DNA of 64,000 nucleotides, taken from the NCBI RefSeq assembly GCF_900163835.1, contig NZ_FUKR01000022.1:124001-188000 (forward strand). The letters run 5' to 3'. This DNA comes from Mycetocola reblochoni REB411. Its GTDB lineage: Bacteria; Actinomycetota; Actinomycetes; Actinomycetales; Microbacteriaceae. The position numbers were made by a program, and so were the translations under genes. This document shows positions 24,024 to 33,284 of the stretch, in pieces (the first letter of the stretch is position 1; every line of letters starts with the position of its first letter). The notes under the pieces were generated by a model. It saw only the letters and a list, made by a program, of their open reading frames with translations, was not told the origin of the DNA and searched no databases.

Positions 24024-25732
24024 CGAAGTTGACCGCGATTCAGCCGAACACGGCCCCGTTTTTTGAGAACAGCCCCGAACTCTCACGCGGTGGCAGCCCC
24101 GAATTCTCTCTCTACCTATGGAACAGAATTCGGGACCGTGGCGCGGAGCCGCGCCACCACTCCGGCTACGCCGACGACGACGCGCAGCGCCTGGAGTTCC
24201 TGGAGGGCGCACGCCTGTACGGGCTGGAGCTGGTGGACCTGGACGACCCTGCCGAGCTGGAGCGCCTACGCTCGATGCACCCGCCCCGGCACCCGCTCCA
24301 GCCGCAACAGCTCAAAATGGCGGACACGCTGAACCGGTCGTTCGACTCCTACGCCGTCGAGATTCCCCGCCGCGCGTCCAAGACCACCACGATTTTCTGC
24401 TGGCTGCTGGGCCGTCTGAAATGCCGCCCCGCGTATCAGGTCACGTTCAGCGCGCAGAACGGCGTGGCCGGGTCGCGTCGTCTGCGCGAGTGGGCGAACA
24501 AGCTCGACGCGATCACCCCGCCCGATGACGCGGACCTGCCGCCGTGGCTCCAGGGCAAGCCCCGCCGCTCGCGCGCAGCGGAACGCCACACAGCCCTGTT
24601 CGGCATCGACCCCGTGCAGGAACAGCACGCGACCGGTGGTCGAGGGTTCCGCATCATGCGCGGCGAGGTCGGCAAGGGTATCTACTTCGACAACGGGTCG
24701 CAGCTCCTCGTGCTCAAGCCCGACGCCGACGCCTACCGAGGCGAGGCCGCGGACGTGTCCTGGATCGATGAAGCACAGGAGATTGACCCCGACGAGGGGG
24801 CCGACCTCATGGCCGGTATCGTGCCGCTCCAGGACACCAAGCCCGGATCGGCAATCGTCATCAGCGGCACCGCGGGCGAGGAGCGCCGCGGGCCGTTCTG
24901 GGAGGAGCTGCACCGGCTCCGCGAGACCGACCCCGATGTCGGCGGCATCGACTACGCCGCCGACCCGCTCACGCCCTGGGATGACATCGAGGACGAGAAC
25001 CGCGCTATGGCGATCCTGGCCGAGGTCCACCCCGGCGTCGGCACGCTGACGACCATCGACAAGATGCGGAAGAACTGGCGCAAGCTGCCCCGCCCGCAGT
25101 GGGCCAGGGAGTACCTGTCGCTCTGGCCCGAGGGCTACGGCCTGACCGCGATCCGCTCCGACCTCTGGGACGCCGCCCGCACCGAGACCAAGAAGCGCCG
25201 CCCGTCCCGAGTCGCGTTCGGCTGGGACACCCGCCCCGGTGGCAAGTCCTCCGCCGTGTGCGCCGCGTGGCGCGACAGTCGAGGCGTCGCGCACGTCGAG
25301 CTGGTCGCGCACCGGCTCGGCACATCGTGGCTGCCGAAGCTCGGCGCGGACCTCAGCGCGAACTACACCGGCTCCACGCTCGCGTACGACGACATCGCGG
25401 AGGGCAAGGCCACAGCGCTGGAGATGCAGCGGCTACGGCCACGTCCCCGCGTCCGCATCATCAGCTACCGCGACATGGCCTCCGGGTGCGTCCAGTTCAT
25501 GCGTGACCTGGAAGCCGGGAACCTCCGCCACTACGACCAGCCCGGACTCGATGACGCCGCAGCGCACGCGACCAAGCGCGAGGTTCGCGGCGATCAGGGT
25601 GTCTGGCTGTGGTCGAGCGACGGCGCGGGCGACGTGTCGCCGCTGGTCGCAGCGACACGAGCACTCACCAACTGGGACAAGCACTACGCCCGCGCGAAAG
25701 CGGACGACTACGAAGGGCTGATTACAGCATGA
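24020..25732 (+). CDS. terL: Terminase large subunit
   Basis: 570 residues. The ATPase domain has a Walker-A-like EIPRRASKTTT (~residue 113) and Walker B DVSWIDEAQEI, with the coupling motif AIVISGTAG. The C-terminal part resembles the RNase-H-type nuclease, with acidic residues in AFGWDTRPGGKSS and AYDDIAEG. The GTG at 24020 forms a GTGA overlap with the HNH gene. It cleaves and pumps phage DNA into the procapsid. No small subunit is recognised in the prophage. Confidence 0.9.
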   Translation: MTKLTAIQPNTAPFFENSPELSRGGSPEFSLYLWNRIRDRGAEPRHHSGYADDDAQRLEFLEGARLYGLELVDLDDPAELERLRSMHPPRHPLQPQQLKMADTLNRSFDSYAVEIPRRASKTTTIFCWLLGRLKCRPAYQVTFSAQNGVAGSRRLREWANKLDAITPPDDADLPPWLQGKPRRSRAAERHTALFGIDPVQEQHATGGRGFRIMRGEVGKGIYFDNGSQLLVLKPDADAYRGEAADVSWIDEAQEIDPDEGADLMAGIVPLQDTKPGSAIVISGTAGEERRGPFWEELHRLRETDPDVGGIDYAADPLTPWDDIEDENRAMAILAEVHPGVGTLTTIDKMRKNWRKLPRPQWAREYLSLWPEGYGLTAIRSDLWDAARTETKKRRPSRVAFGWDTRPGGKSSAVCAAWRDSRGVAHVELVAHRLGTSWLPKLGADLSANYTGSTLAYDDIAEGKATALEMQRLRPRPRVRIISYRDMASGCVQFMRDLEAGNLRHYDQPGLDDAAAHATKREVRGDQGVWLWSSDGAGDVSPLVAATRALTNWDKHYARAKADDYEGLITA

Positions 25733-25953
25733 TCACGTTCGACCGCTCCGACCGCTACACCCTCATCGTGTGCGACCAGTGCCCGCACTGGCACGCATTC
25801 GCCTGGGACCGCGCCGCCGCCGAGCGCCGCGCCGCCGCGCACGAGGAGTCATGCCACCCCGGCGTCCGCGTGATCCGGTCCCGCTCCGCATCACGCGACA
25901 CGACGCGCCGCGCCCGCGCTCAATCCGCGCAGTGTGACACAGGCGGGCGGTGA
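25729..25953 (+). CDS. Prophage small Cys/His protein
   Basis: 74 residues. The N-terminal half has CDQCPHWHAFAWD and a later H...C pair (AAHEESCHPG), a plausible zinc knuckle; the C-terminus is Arg/Ser rich. ATGA overlap with terL. Located between terminase and portal; role unknown. Confidence 0.65.
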   Translation: MITFDRSDRYTLIVCDQCPHWHAFAWDRAAAERRAAAHEESCHPGVRVIRSRSASRDTTRRARAQSAQCDTGGR

Positions 25954-25963
25954 ACTCACGGTC

Positions 25964-27001
25964 ATGGGTATTCGTGATCTGTTCCGGCGCTCCAGCGCCG
26001 AGGTAGCCCCGAACCGCGGCGGCATGGTGTCGCCCTGGTCCGAGGGTGACGCGCTGTCGTCGTTCGTCTGGCAAGACGTGTTCGGCGGCGAGGATGCCCC
26101 CGTGTCACGCGGTATGGCAATGCGCCTGCCCGCGGTCGCCGCGCCCCGCGCCCGCATCCTGGAGACCCTCGCCGGTCGCCCCCTGGTCGCCTACGACACC
26201 ACCGACCAGCCGCTCACCGAACAGGACGCCTGGCTGTCCAGCATCGACGCCCCGTGGCTGCCCGAGCCGATCAGCCCCTACGAGCGCATGGCCCGCACCC
26301 TGGACGACCTCATGTTCTACGGCTGGTCGCTCTGGGCCGTCGCCCGCGCAGGCGAGCGCATCACGACCGCGCTGCACGTCCCGTTCGAGCGGTGGCACAC
26401 CTCACCCGACGACAGCACCATCTACGTGGACGACGAAGCCGCGAACCCGGCCGAGGTCATCCTGATCCCCGGCCCGTTCGCCGGACTGCTGGTCGACGCC
26501 GCCGACACCATCCGCGGCGGCCTGGACATCGAACGATCCTGGCGCGCGAAGGCACGTAACCCGATCCCGACCGCGATTTTCGAGGAGATCAGCGACGGTG
26601 CCGTGGACCCGAAGGTCGCGCGACAGTACGTCCAGGACTACGCCAAAGCCCGCCGCAATCCCGAGGGTGCGGTGACGTTCGTGCCCGCCGTCATGAAGCT
26701 CCGCTTCGAGGGCGAGGTAAACCCCGACCTCATGATGGCCGCGCGCAACAGCGTCCGCCTGGACATCGCCGCGTTCCTGAACGTCTCCGCCTCCGGCGTG
26801 GACGCCGCGACGAACCAGTCCACGCTCCGCTACGAGACCGACACGACCGTCACGCAACAGCTCACCGACCGCATGTCGTTCTGGACCGAACCCATCGAGG
26901 CGCGCCTGTCCCTGGACGACGTGACCCCGCCCGGAACCCGCATCCGCTTCGACTTCACCGACCGCAACACCGCCACCACTGGAACCCCTACGGAGGACTA
27001 A
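25964..27001 (+). CDS. Phage portal protein
   Basis: 345 residues from the ATG at 25964 (355 from a GTG at 25934, which would overlap the previous gene). Portal-like features: SRGMAMRLPAVAAPRARILETLAGRPL near the N-terminus, the LIPGPFAGLL region, and ARNSVRLDIAAFLNVSAS followed by TLRYETDTTVTQQL near the end. Position between terminase and capsid is canonical. It is short for a portal (usually 400-500 aa), as in other minimal siphoviruses. Confidence 0.82.
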   Translation: MGIRDLFRRSSAEVAPNRGGMVSPWSEGDALSSFVWQDVFGGEDAPVSRGMAMRLPAVAAPRARILETLAGRPLVAYDTTDQPLTEQDAWLSSIDAPWLPEPISPYERMARTLDDLMFYGWSLWAVARAGERITTALHVPFERWHTSPDDSTIYVDDEAANPAEVILIPGPFAGLLVDAADTIRGGLDIERSWRAKARNPIPTAIFEEISDGAVDPKVARQYVQDYAKARRNPEGAVTFVPAVMKLRFEGEVNPDLMMAARNSVRLDIAAFLNVSASGVDAATNQSTLRYETDTTVTQQLTDRMSFWTEPIEARLSLDDVTPPGTRIRFDFTDRNTATTGTPTED

Positions 27002-28617
27002 TGACCGACCTGACCATCAAGGGCGGAACGCTCACCGCGTCCGCCGACGACCGAACAATCAGCGGCCTGCTGATCCCGTTCGGGGAGGAAGCCTCCTCGA
27101 ACCTGGGAAAGTTCAAGGCCGACAGCGGATCGTTCACGCTGCCCTCCGATCCCTCGCAGGTCGGCATCAACGTCGAGCACGAGCGCGAGTCCGCGTTCGG
27201 TCACGCCGTCACCCTGGGCCGCAGCTCTAAGGGCGTCACCGCGACCTTCCGCGCCGCCGAGACCGAGGAGGGCGACACCGCCCTGGCCGACATCGCGGCC
27301 GGTCGCCGCCTCCACCTGTCGGCCGAGGTCAAGGGCGTGCAGATCGTGGACGGCCGCGCCGTCGCCGGTCGACTGTTCGCTGCCGCTCTGGTCGAGAAGC
27401 CCGCGTTTCCGTCCGCCACGCTCCTGGCCGCAGCGGTCGAGGACGACGAGGAGACCATCGTCACCGAGACCCCGGCCGACGCCGACGCCGAGGAGGACAC
27501 CACCGAGGAGACGACGGTGAACGTCTACACCGACGAGGAGGGCATCGAGCACAAGGCCACCACGACCACCACCACGACCACGACCGACGACAAGACCACG
27601 ATCACGGAGACGACCGTGATCGAGACACCCGAGCCTGAGACCCCGAAAGAGGAGAACACATTGACCGCACGACTGGCGCAGCCGCGCACCCCGAAGCCCA
27701 AGACCGCCGACGAGTCCCTGACCGCGTTCCTGTCCGCCGTCGCGGGCGCGCACAACACGCAGGACTCGACCCTGCTCGCCGCGTTCAAGAACGTCCCGCT
27801 GACCGGAGAAAAGGGACTGGCCCCCGTGACCAGCGTCCCCGAGTACCTGGGCGAGCTGTGGAAGGGCCGCAAGTTCGCCCGCCGCATCATCCCCCTGCTC
27901 TCCGGTAAGCCGCTGACCAGCATCACCGCGAAGGGCTGGCGCTTCACCGCCACCCCCGAGGTCACCGAGTACGACGGCAACAACGCCGCCGTGCCGTCGA
28001 ACGAGGCGGGCGTCGAGGAGGTCACCTGGGACTTCCAGCGGTTCGCCGGAGGCTGGGGTCTGGACCGGGCCTACACCGACTTTGGAGAGGTCGCCGTGAT
28101 TCAGGCGTTCCTCGCCGCCGCGACGGACTCCTACGCCCGCAACACGGACCACTGGGCGCTCGCCCGGCTGCTGGCGAAGGCCACCAGCGCTCCGGTCGGC
28201 ACGCTGCCCACCGACGTCGCCCCGGCTGTCGGGATGCTCGTGCGCGGTGCGCTCCGCGTCATCGACGCCGACGCCTCGCCGTCCTACGCGATCCTCGCGC
28301 CGGACCTGTACGAGCAGCTCCTGTTCACCAAGAAGGACGACGTGCTGGCCTACCTGGAAATGTCCCTGGGCCTGGAGGAGGGTGCCGCCGCAGGGTTCAC
28401 CATCACCAGCCACAAGAACGTCCCCGCCGGGCAGGCGCTCGTGGGCGCGAAGGAAGCCGCCGCGGTGGACGAGCTGGGCGGTTCCCCGATCCGCGTCAAC
28501 GCGCAGGCAATCGCCAACGGCAAGGTTGACGAAGCGCTGTTCGGCTACGTCCGGTTCCGCGACGAGTACCCCTCCGGCGTGCAGCTCGTGACCGGCCCGG
28601 CCGCAGGCGGTCAGTAG
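27001..28617 (+). CDS. Prohead protease-major capsid fusion protein
   Basis: 538 residues. Residues ~1-160 resemble the HK97-type prohead serine protease, with NVEHERESAFG (His) and RLHLSAEVKG (Ser) followed by AALVEKPAFPSATLL. A Thr/Glu/Asp-rich low-complexity linker (~165-222) contains a run of nine threonines. Residues ~223-538 are an HK97-fold capsid (TSVPEYLGELWKGRKF, GWRFTATPEVTEYDG, VQLVTGPAAGG). There is no stop or frameshift between the parts. A strong internal ribosome site precedes an in-frame TTG at 27661, so a 318-residue capsid may also be made directly. The start overlaps the portal stop (TAATG). Confidence 0.85.
   Translation: MTDLTIKGGTLTASADDRTISGLLIPFGEEASSNLGKFKADSGSFTLPSDPSQVGINVEHERESAFGHAVTLGRSSKGVTATFRAAETEEGDTALADIAAGRRLHLSAEVKGVQIVDGRAVAGRLFAAALVEKPAFPSATLLAAAVEDDEETIVTETPADADAEEDTTEETTVNVYTDEEGIEHKATTTTTTTTTDDKTTITETTVIETPEPETPKEENTLTARLAQPRTPKPKTADESLTAFLSAVAGAHNTQDSTLLAAFKNVPLTGEKGLAPVTSVPEYLGELWKGRKFARRIIPLLSGKPLTSITAKGWRFTATPEVTEYDGNNAAVPSNEAGVEEVTWDFQRFAGGWGLDRAYTDFGEVAVIQAFLAAATDSYARNTDHWALARLLAKATSAPVGTLPTDVAPAVGMLVRGALRVIDADASPSYAILAPDLYEQLLFTKKDDVLAYLEMSLGLEEGAAAGFTITSHKNVPAGQALVGAKEAAAVDELGGSPIRVNAQAIANGKVDEALFGYVRFRDEYPSGVQLVTGPAAGGQ
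27648..27663 (+). promoter_or_regulatory. Internal ribosome binding site and TTG start for capsid-only product
   Basis: AGAGGAG (27648-27654), a 6-nt spacer and TTG at 27661, in frame with and at the boundary of linker and capsid domain (codon 221). It matches a real initiation site better than most gene starts in this prophage. Confidence 0.65.
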
Positions 28618-28619
28618 TC

Positions 28620-28925
28620 ATGAAGTGGTACACCCCCAGCACGATCAGCGACGACTGGGCCGACGCCCCGGCTAACGCTGATCTGCTGGGGCTGTACGTC
28701 GCCGCAGCGCGTGACCAGATCGAGCGATTCAGCGTCGAGCTGGACGACCCCGAGGACATCACGGCGTCGTACCGTCTCGCCCACCTGATCCAGACCCGCA
28801 ACATCTGGAACGCCAACAACGGCACCGACACCAGCGGCTACGGCGACGGCGAGTTCGTGTTCCGCACGCCGCCGCTGGACTGGCAGGTCAAAGCGCTGGT
28901 CGTGCGTCGTCTGGAGGCGACGTGA
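28620..28925 (+). CDS. Head-tail connector protein (gp6-like)
   Basis: 101 residues, mostly helical: NADLLGLYVAAARDQIERF, SYRLAHLIQTRNIWN, and a C-terminal PLDWQVKALVVRRL typical of phage head-tail adaptor (gp6/gp15) proteins. It directly follows the capsid gene and overlaps the next start (GTGA). Confidence 0.72.
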   Translation: MKWYTPSTISDDWADAPANADLLGLYVAAARDQIERFSVELDDPEDITASYRLAHLIQTRNIWNANNGTDTSGYGDGEFVFRTPPLDWQVKALVVRRLEAT

Positions 28926-29290
28926 CCAGCGCCCGCCACCAGCTCGCCGCAGCGCTCACGCCGCTGCTCCCGCCCACATGGAGGATCGTCCCCTACGAAC
29001 GATCCATCGACCGGCCGTCGTCGGTCGTGGTCATGCTCAAGCAGTCCACGATCACGCGGCACCCCTCAGCGCCGGACGGCGCGCACCTGGTCGAGTTCGT
29101 CGTCACCATCATCAGCCCGCACGAGGACAACGCCGCCGCGGAGGACCAACTGGACGACGGCGTGATCGAGCTGACGCACGCGCTCGATGACGCCGGACTC
29201 GGCTGGGACACCGCCACGAAGGTGTCATTCGCAGACCGGTTCATGGCGTACGACATCGCCGTGAACATCACCACCACGAAGGAGAACTAA
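28922..29290 (+). CDS. Tail terminator-like protein
   Basis: 122 residues with the alpha/beta pattern of tail terminators or gpU-like proteins (RHQLAAALTPLL, a beta strand SVVVMLKQS, then EFVVTIISPHEDNAAAEDQLDD and a final strand). Location before the major tail protein fits. Assigned by fold pattern and order, not by a specific motif. Confidence 0.6.
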   Translation: MTSARHQLAAALTPLLPPTWRIVPYERSIDRPSSVVVMLKQSTITRHPSAPDGAHLVEFVVTIISPHEDNAAAEDQLDDGVIELTHALDDAGLGWDTATKVSFADRFMAYDIAVNITTTKEN

Positions 29291-29292
29291 CC

Positions 29293-29742
29293 GTGTCACT
29301 CATCAACGTCAAGCCCCGCGTGTTCAAAAACTACCTGCTCCGGCTGGGCCTGGACGCGCAGTATCAGAAGGCCGTCAGCTCGGTCACCCTCACCCCGTCG
29401 GCGTCCACCGTGACGTTCAAGGGTGCCCACCCCGAGGCCATGTTCAGCGACGTGACCGCCGCGACGTGGACGTGCGAACTCGCGTTCGCGCAGGACTGGG
29501 AGACCGAGGACAGCCTGTCCCTGTTCCTGCTCAACCACGAGGGCGAGCACATCCCCGCGGAGTTCCAGCCCGAGGCAGGCGGCCCCGCGTTCGACGCGGT
29601 GCTGATCGTCACCCCCGGCGCGATCGGCGGAGCGATCGACGCCTACGGCACCGCGACGGTCACGCTCGGCGTCGTCGGCCGGCCGATCTACAAGGCCACC
29701 GGGGGCACCGTGCCCGCGACGACGCCGCCCGCGGGGGAGTAG
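29293..29742 (+). CDS. Major tail protein
   Basis: 149 residues, beta-rich: LLRLGLDAQYQKAVSSVTL, WTCELAFAQDWETEDSLSLFLLNHEGE, AVLIVTPGAIGGAIDAYGT and a terminal Thr/Pro tail. This is the pattern of lambda-gpV-like siphovirus tube proteins. GTG start at 29293. Confidence 0.75.
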   Translation: MSLINVKPRVFKNYLLRLGLDAQYQKAVSSVTLTPSASTVTFKGAHPEAMFSDVTAATWTCELAFAQDWETEDSLSLFLLNHEGEHIPAEFQPEAGGPAFDAVLIVTPGAIGGAIDAYGTATVTLGVVGRPIYKATGGTVPATTPPAGE

Positions 29743-29744
29743 CC

Positions 29745-30257
29745 GTGTCGGGTCTGCGCGTCAGCGTCTACGGCGTCAAGGAGCTACAGGCCGTCATCCT
29801 GGCGATGAAAGCCCTAGACCGTGACCTGAAAAAGACGTTGCGCGCGCAGACCCGGGAGGTCGTCGGCGCGATCTGGAAACAGTCCATCGCGGAGAACGTG
29901 CAGTCGCGCATGGAGTCCCGCGTCCTGGGCGACACCGCTCGAGTGAAGGTGTCGGATCAGAACGTCACCCTCACGTCCGCGAGCGTCGGCCGCAAGATGT
30001 CAGGCGGTGTCAAGCCGTCCGAGGTGTTCGCATCCGTCGAGTTCGGCAACTACCCCGAGCGCCGCCGCACCTACACCGCCCGCAGCAAGCGCGGCAACAG
30101 CTATGACGTGACCCGCCGCACCGCGGCGCAGTTCCGGCCGAAGAACCGTGAGGGCTACGTCGTCTGGCCCGCCGCAGCGGAGGCCGTGCCCCGCATCGCC
30201 GCGCTCTGGGTGCAGACCATCGCCCGCGGCATCCACGAAGCATTCGAGAAGAGATAG
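29745..30257 (+). CDS. HK97 gp10-like protein
   Basis: 170 residues. The VYGVKELQAVILAMKALDRDLKKTLRAQTREV start and the C-terminal AALWVQTIARGIHEAFEK match HK97 gp10-like head-tail/tail completion proteins. Such genes normally precede the major tail gene; here it sits between tube and tape measure, where the assembly chaperones are usually found. Confidence 0.62.
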   Translation: MSGLRVSVYGVKELQAVILAMKALDRDLKKTLRAQTREVVGAIWKQSIAENVQSRMESRVLGDTARVKVSDQNVTLTSASVGRKMSGGVKPSEVFASVEFGNYPERRRTYTARSKRGNSYDVTRRTAAQFRPKNREGYVVWPAAAEAVPRIAALWVQTIARGIHEAFEKR

Positions 30258-30261
30258 GACC

Positions 30262-32136
30262 ATGGCAAAGGGCATCAACATCAGCGTGGCGTCCGACACG
30301 CGCGACTTCATCAAGGGCATCCGAAACGGCGTCATTGAGCCGCTGGACGATGCCTCCGACACCCTCCGCGACCTGGCCGACACGGGCGACGACGCGGGCC
30401 GCGACCTCTCGCAGGCGTGGGAGAAGTCCGGCGACAGCGCCGCGAGCATCGAGGCCAGCGCCCGCCGAGCCGGGCGCACGGTCGAGTCCAGCATGGACGA
30501 CGCGGCCGACGCCGTGGACGACCTGGGCCGCGAGGGGGACCGCGCCGCCGACCGGCTGGAAGACGCCATGAAGGACGCGCAGGGCGACACCGACAAGCTC
30601 GACGCCGCCTATAAGGATCTCGGTGACACGATCCGCGCCACGTCCAAGAAAGCCGGGTCGGAGCTGGGCAGCGATGTCAAGCGCGGCACGACCGAGGGCA
30701 GCGAGGCGCTGGGCGAGTTCAAGGACGAATCGCGCTCCATCGCGCAGGAGACCGCTACATCGTTCGACGGCACGGCCGAGAGCATCACCGACGTGTTCCG
30801 CGACCTGGCCGCTACCGCGTTCGCAGGGTTCGGCCCGGCCGGTCTGGTCGCGGGTGTCGCCGTCGCGGCCGGGATCGGTCTCGGCGTCAAGGCCGGGGAA
30901 GACTTGGCCGAGCAGATCAACGAGGCGCGCGAGCGGGCGGGGGAGCTGGCGTCCGAGCTGCTGGACGTGGACGGTGACCTCTCGCAGATCGACTGGGCGT
31001 CGAGGATGCGCGACTGGGGGCTGGAGGTCAAGGACTCCCGCGAATGGTGGGAGCTGTGGCAGGACACCGCGATTACGAACCTCGACGCCGTGCGCGATGC
31101 CGCCCGCGACGCCGGGGTCGATTGGAAGGATGCGTTCACGTTCGCCTCCGGTGCCGGGTCTCCCGAGGACGCCGCCGCCATGGTGGACAAGCTCACCGAG
31201 TCAATCGAGGCCGAGACGGCCGCGCTTGAAGCCGCCGCCCCCGGCCGCGACGAGTACGGGCGTCTGAACGCCCAAGTGGCTATCGACACGGACGACTCGA
31301 TCAACGCCAAGCAAGACCTGATCGACATGATCGAGAAGGAACACGACGTGACCGCGCAGGGCATCGAGGATGCCCGCGCGCTCCGTGAGGCCACGGAAGC
31401 GCAGAAGGCCGCGGACGAGGCCGCAGCGGCCAGCATCGAGGCACGCGCCGACGCGCTCGACGCGCTCCAGTCGCCCATCGATGACGCTATCGGCTCCTAC
31501 GCCGAGTTCCAGGACGCCGAGTCCGGGGCGCTGGACCCCTCCGGCTACATCGAGAGCATCCGCAAGCGACGCGAGGCTACGTCCGGTTTCGCTGACAACG
31601 TGGCGTCCCTGGCGGAGGAGTTCGGCCTGTCCGTCGAGGAGCAACAGGCGATCCTCGATCAGGGGCTGGAGTTCGCCCCGATGCTCCAGAGCATCATCGA
31701 TTCGGGCATGTCGGATGAGTTCGTGGGCGAGGTGCAGGCCGGACTCACGGGAGGCCAGGACGCCCTGGACAAGGCCGGACTGAATACCACCGTGGACGTG
31801 GACGCGAACACGAAGGACGCTGAATCCGGCATCTCCACGACGACCAAGAAGCCCCGCAACACCACGATCAAGACCAGCGCCGACGTGCTCGCCGCGTCCC
31901 GCAGCCTCTCGAACACGACGGGCAAGAAGCGAACAGCGACCATCGGGGCGCGGGCGTCCACGTCCAGCGCCGACCGCGACATCGACCGGGTGGCCGCAGC
32001 GCGGCGCACGGCGACCATCGACGTCCAGGCCGCAGTCAACAGCGCCACGACCGCCCTAAGCAACTTCATCAACCGGCCCCGAACAGCGGTCGTCACGGCC
32101 AGCGTCCGCGACCGTCAAGGAAGGTACCTCCCCTAA
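30262..32136 (+). CDS. Tail tape measure protein
   Basis: 624 residues, largely helical with heptad-like Ala/Asp/Glu/Lys content. A hydrophobic stretch (GFGPAGLVAGVAVAAGIGLGV, around residues 190-212) and a C-terminus of repeated TTTKKPRNTTIKTSAD / TATIGARAS / TATIDVQAA units typical of actinophage tape measures are visible. At about 0.15 nm per residue the tail would be roughly 90-95 nm. It is preceded by TAGGACC near the ATG. Confidence 0.88.
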   Translation: MAKGINISVASDTRDFIKGIRNGVIEPLDDASDTLRDLADTGDDAGRDLSQAWEKSGDSAASIEASARRAGRTVESSMDDAADAVDDLGREGDRAADRLEDAMKDAQGDTDKLDAAYKDLGDTIRATSKKAGSELGSDVKRGTTEGSEALGEFKDESRSIAQETATSFDGTAESITDVFRDLAATAFAGFGPAGLVAGVAVAAGIGLGVKAGEDLAEQINEARERAGELASELLDVDGDLSQIDWASRMRDWGLEVKDSREWWELWQDTAITNLDAVRDAARDAGVDWKDAFTFASGAGSPEDAAAMVDKLTESIEAETAALEAAAPGRDEYGRLNAQVAIDTDDSINAKQDLIDMIEKEHDVTAQGIEDARALREATEAQKAADEAAAASIEARADALDALQSPIDDAIGSYAEFQDAESGALDPSGYIESIRKRREATSGFADNVASLAEEFGLSVEEQQAILDQGLEFAPMLQSIIDSGMSDEFVGEVQAGLTGGQDALDKAGLNTTVDVDANTKDAESGISTTTKKPRNTTIKTSADVLAASRSLSNTTGKKRTATIGARASTSSADRDIDRVAAARRTATIDVQAAVNSATTALSNFINRPRTAVVTASVRDRQGRYLP

Positions 32137-33284
32137 TGCCCACGATCACAGCTCCCGGCTACCCCGTCGTCTCTGGCGCAGCCGTCACCCGCCGAAACCT
32201 CATCCATGACCCCTCCGGCCGGGGCACTGGCCCTGGCGGTGTGCCCGCCGCGTGGTTCCCCGAGGGAGACACCACCGTCGCCCCGGCGAGCGCCGCCGCC
32301 CTCATGGTCGTGGAAGGTCCGAACGGTGCGGCGGCTGTCACGGCCACGGTGGACCCGTGGTATCCGAGCGCCCGGTACGCGGGCCGGATGACGTTTGACT
32401 CGGCCTACGCTGGCGACCTCACGCTCCGGGCTGTCGCCAACGGCGGCGCGGTGAACCTCTCCGCGCCCGTGACGGTGCCTGTCGTCGCCGGGGTAAACGA
32501 CATCGAGTTCAGGTTCACGACGGGCGACATCGACCCGATGCTGCTCGGCCAGAGCCGACTCCGTGTCGAGCTGGCCGGGGGATTCTGGGCGGTCCTGACG
32601 CTCACCGCCCCGGTCCTGCTGGAGTACCGCGGCGCGGTGCCCGACGATGACGCACCCGAGCCGGAACCCGCCCCGAACCCGGACGACGACCTGCCGAGCG
32701 ACTTCGACGGCATCGACCCCGAGACCGCCCCGGACGACGACGACTGGACCCCGCCCGAGGACGAGGAGACCGAGCCGGAACCGGACTACGTGCCCCCCGC
32801 CACGGTCGGGAACGTGGACGACGCCCCGATCCTGTTTGCCTTCGACGGCGACACCACGGCCGAGGGGGTACGCACGTTCGGGTGGGAGTCCTACCCGTAC
32901 TCCGGCCCGTCCATCGAGCGCACCACCACCTACGCCGGGATCGGGCAGAGCGCCCCGGACCTGGTCATGGGGCTGGAGTACACCCGCGAGACCCGCACCC
33001 TGGCACACACCCTGCTCGGCGACGTGCCGCCCGATGTCACGTTGCGCCGGACCGGCCCCCGTCAGGGCGTGCTCCAATTGTTCTATGCCACGGAGGCGGC
33101 AGCGCGCGCCGCCGAGGAGATGCACATTCAGCCGTCGCGGTTCGTGGTCGCGTACCCCGAGCGGCCCTCGCTCGACGGGCTGACCTACGTGCTCGCCCCT
33201 GACCAGCAACTCTCCGTTGCCCTCACAGACCCCGACAACGACCGGTGGACCCTCCAGGTGCCGTTTCACGAGGTGACACGGTGA
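32136..33284 (+). CDS. Minor tail protein
   Basis: 382 residues. A carbohydrate-binding-like beta sandwich at the N-terminus (NLIHDPSGRG, FPEGDTTVAPAS, RMTFDSAYAGDLTLR) is followed by an acidic Pro/Asp/Glu linker (~170-230). A second beta domain shows periodic features also found in actinophage tail-tip proteins. Follows the tape measure (TAATG overlap). Confidence 0.72.
   Translation: MPTITAPGYPVVSGAAVTRRNLIHDPSGRGTGPGGVPAAWFPEGDTTVAPASAAALMVVEGPNGAAAVTATVDPWYPSARYAGRMTFDSAYAGDLTLRAVANGGAVNLSAPVTVPVVAGVNDIEFRFTTGDIDPMLLGQSRLRVELAGGFWAVLTLTAPVLLEYRGAVPDDDAPEPEPAPNPDDDLPSDFDGIDPETAPDDDDWTPPEDEETEPEPDYVPPATVGNVDDAPILFAFDGDTTAEGVRTFGWESYPYSGPSIERTTTYAGIGQSAPDLVMGLEYTRETRTLAHTLLGDVPPDVTLRRTGPRQGVLQLFYATEAAARAAEEMHIQPSRFVVAYPERPSLDGLTYVLAPDQQLSVALTDPDNDRWTLQVPFHEVTR

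Noticed and set aside
25934-25963. GTG at 25934 as portal start
   Set aside because: It would overlap the previous gene by 20 nt, unlike the 1-4 bp overlaps elsewhere; the ATG at 25964 gives a typical portal N-terminus. Not fully excluded.
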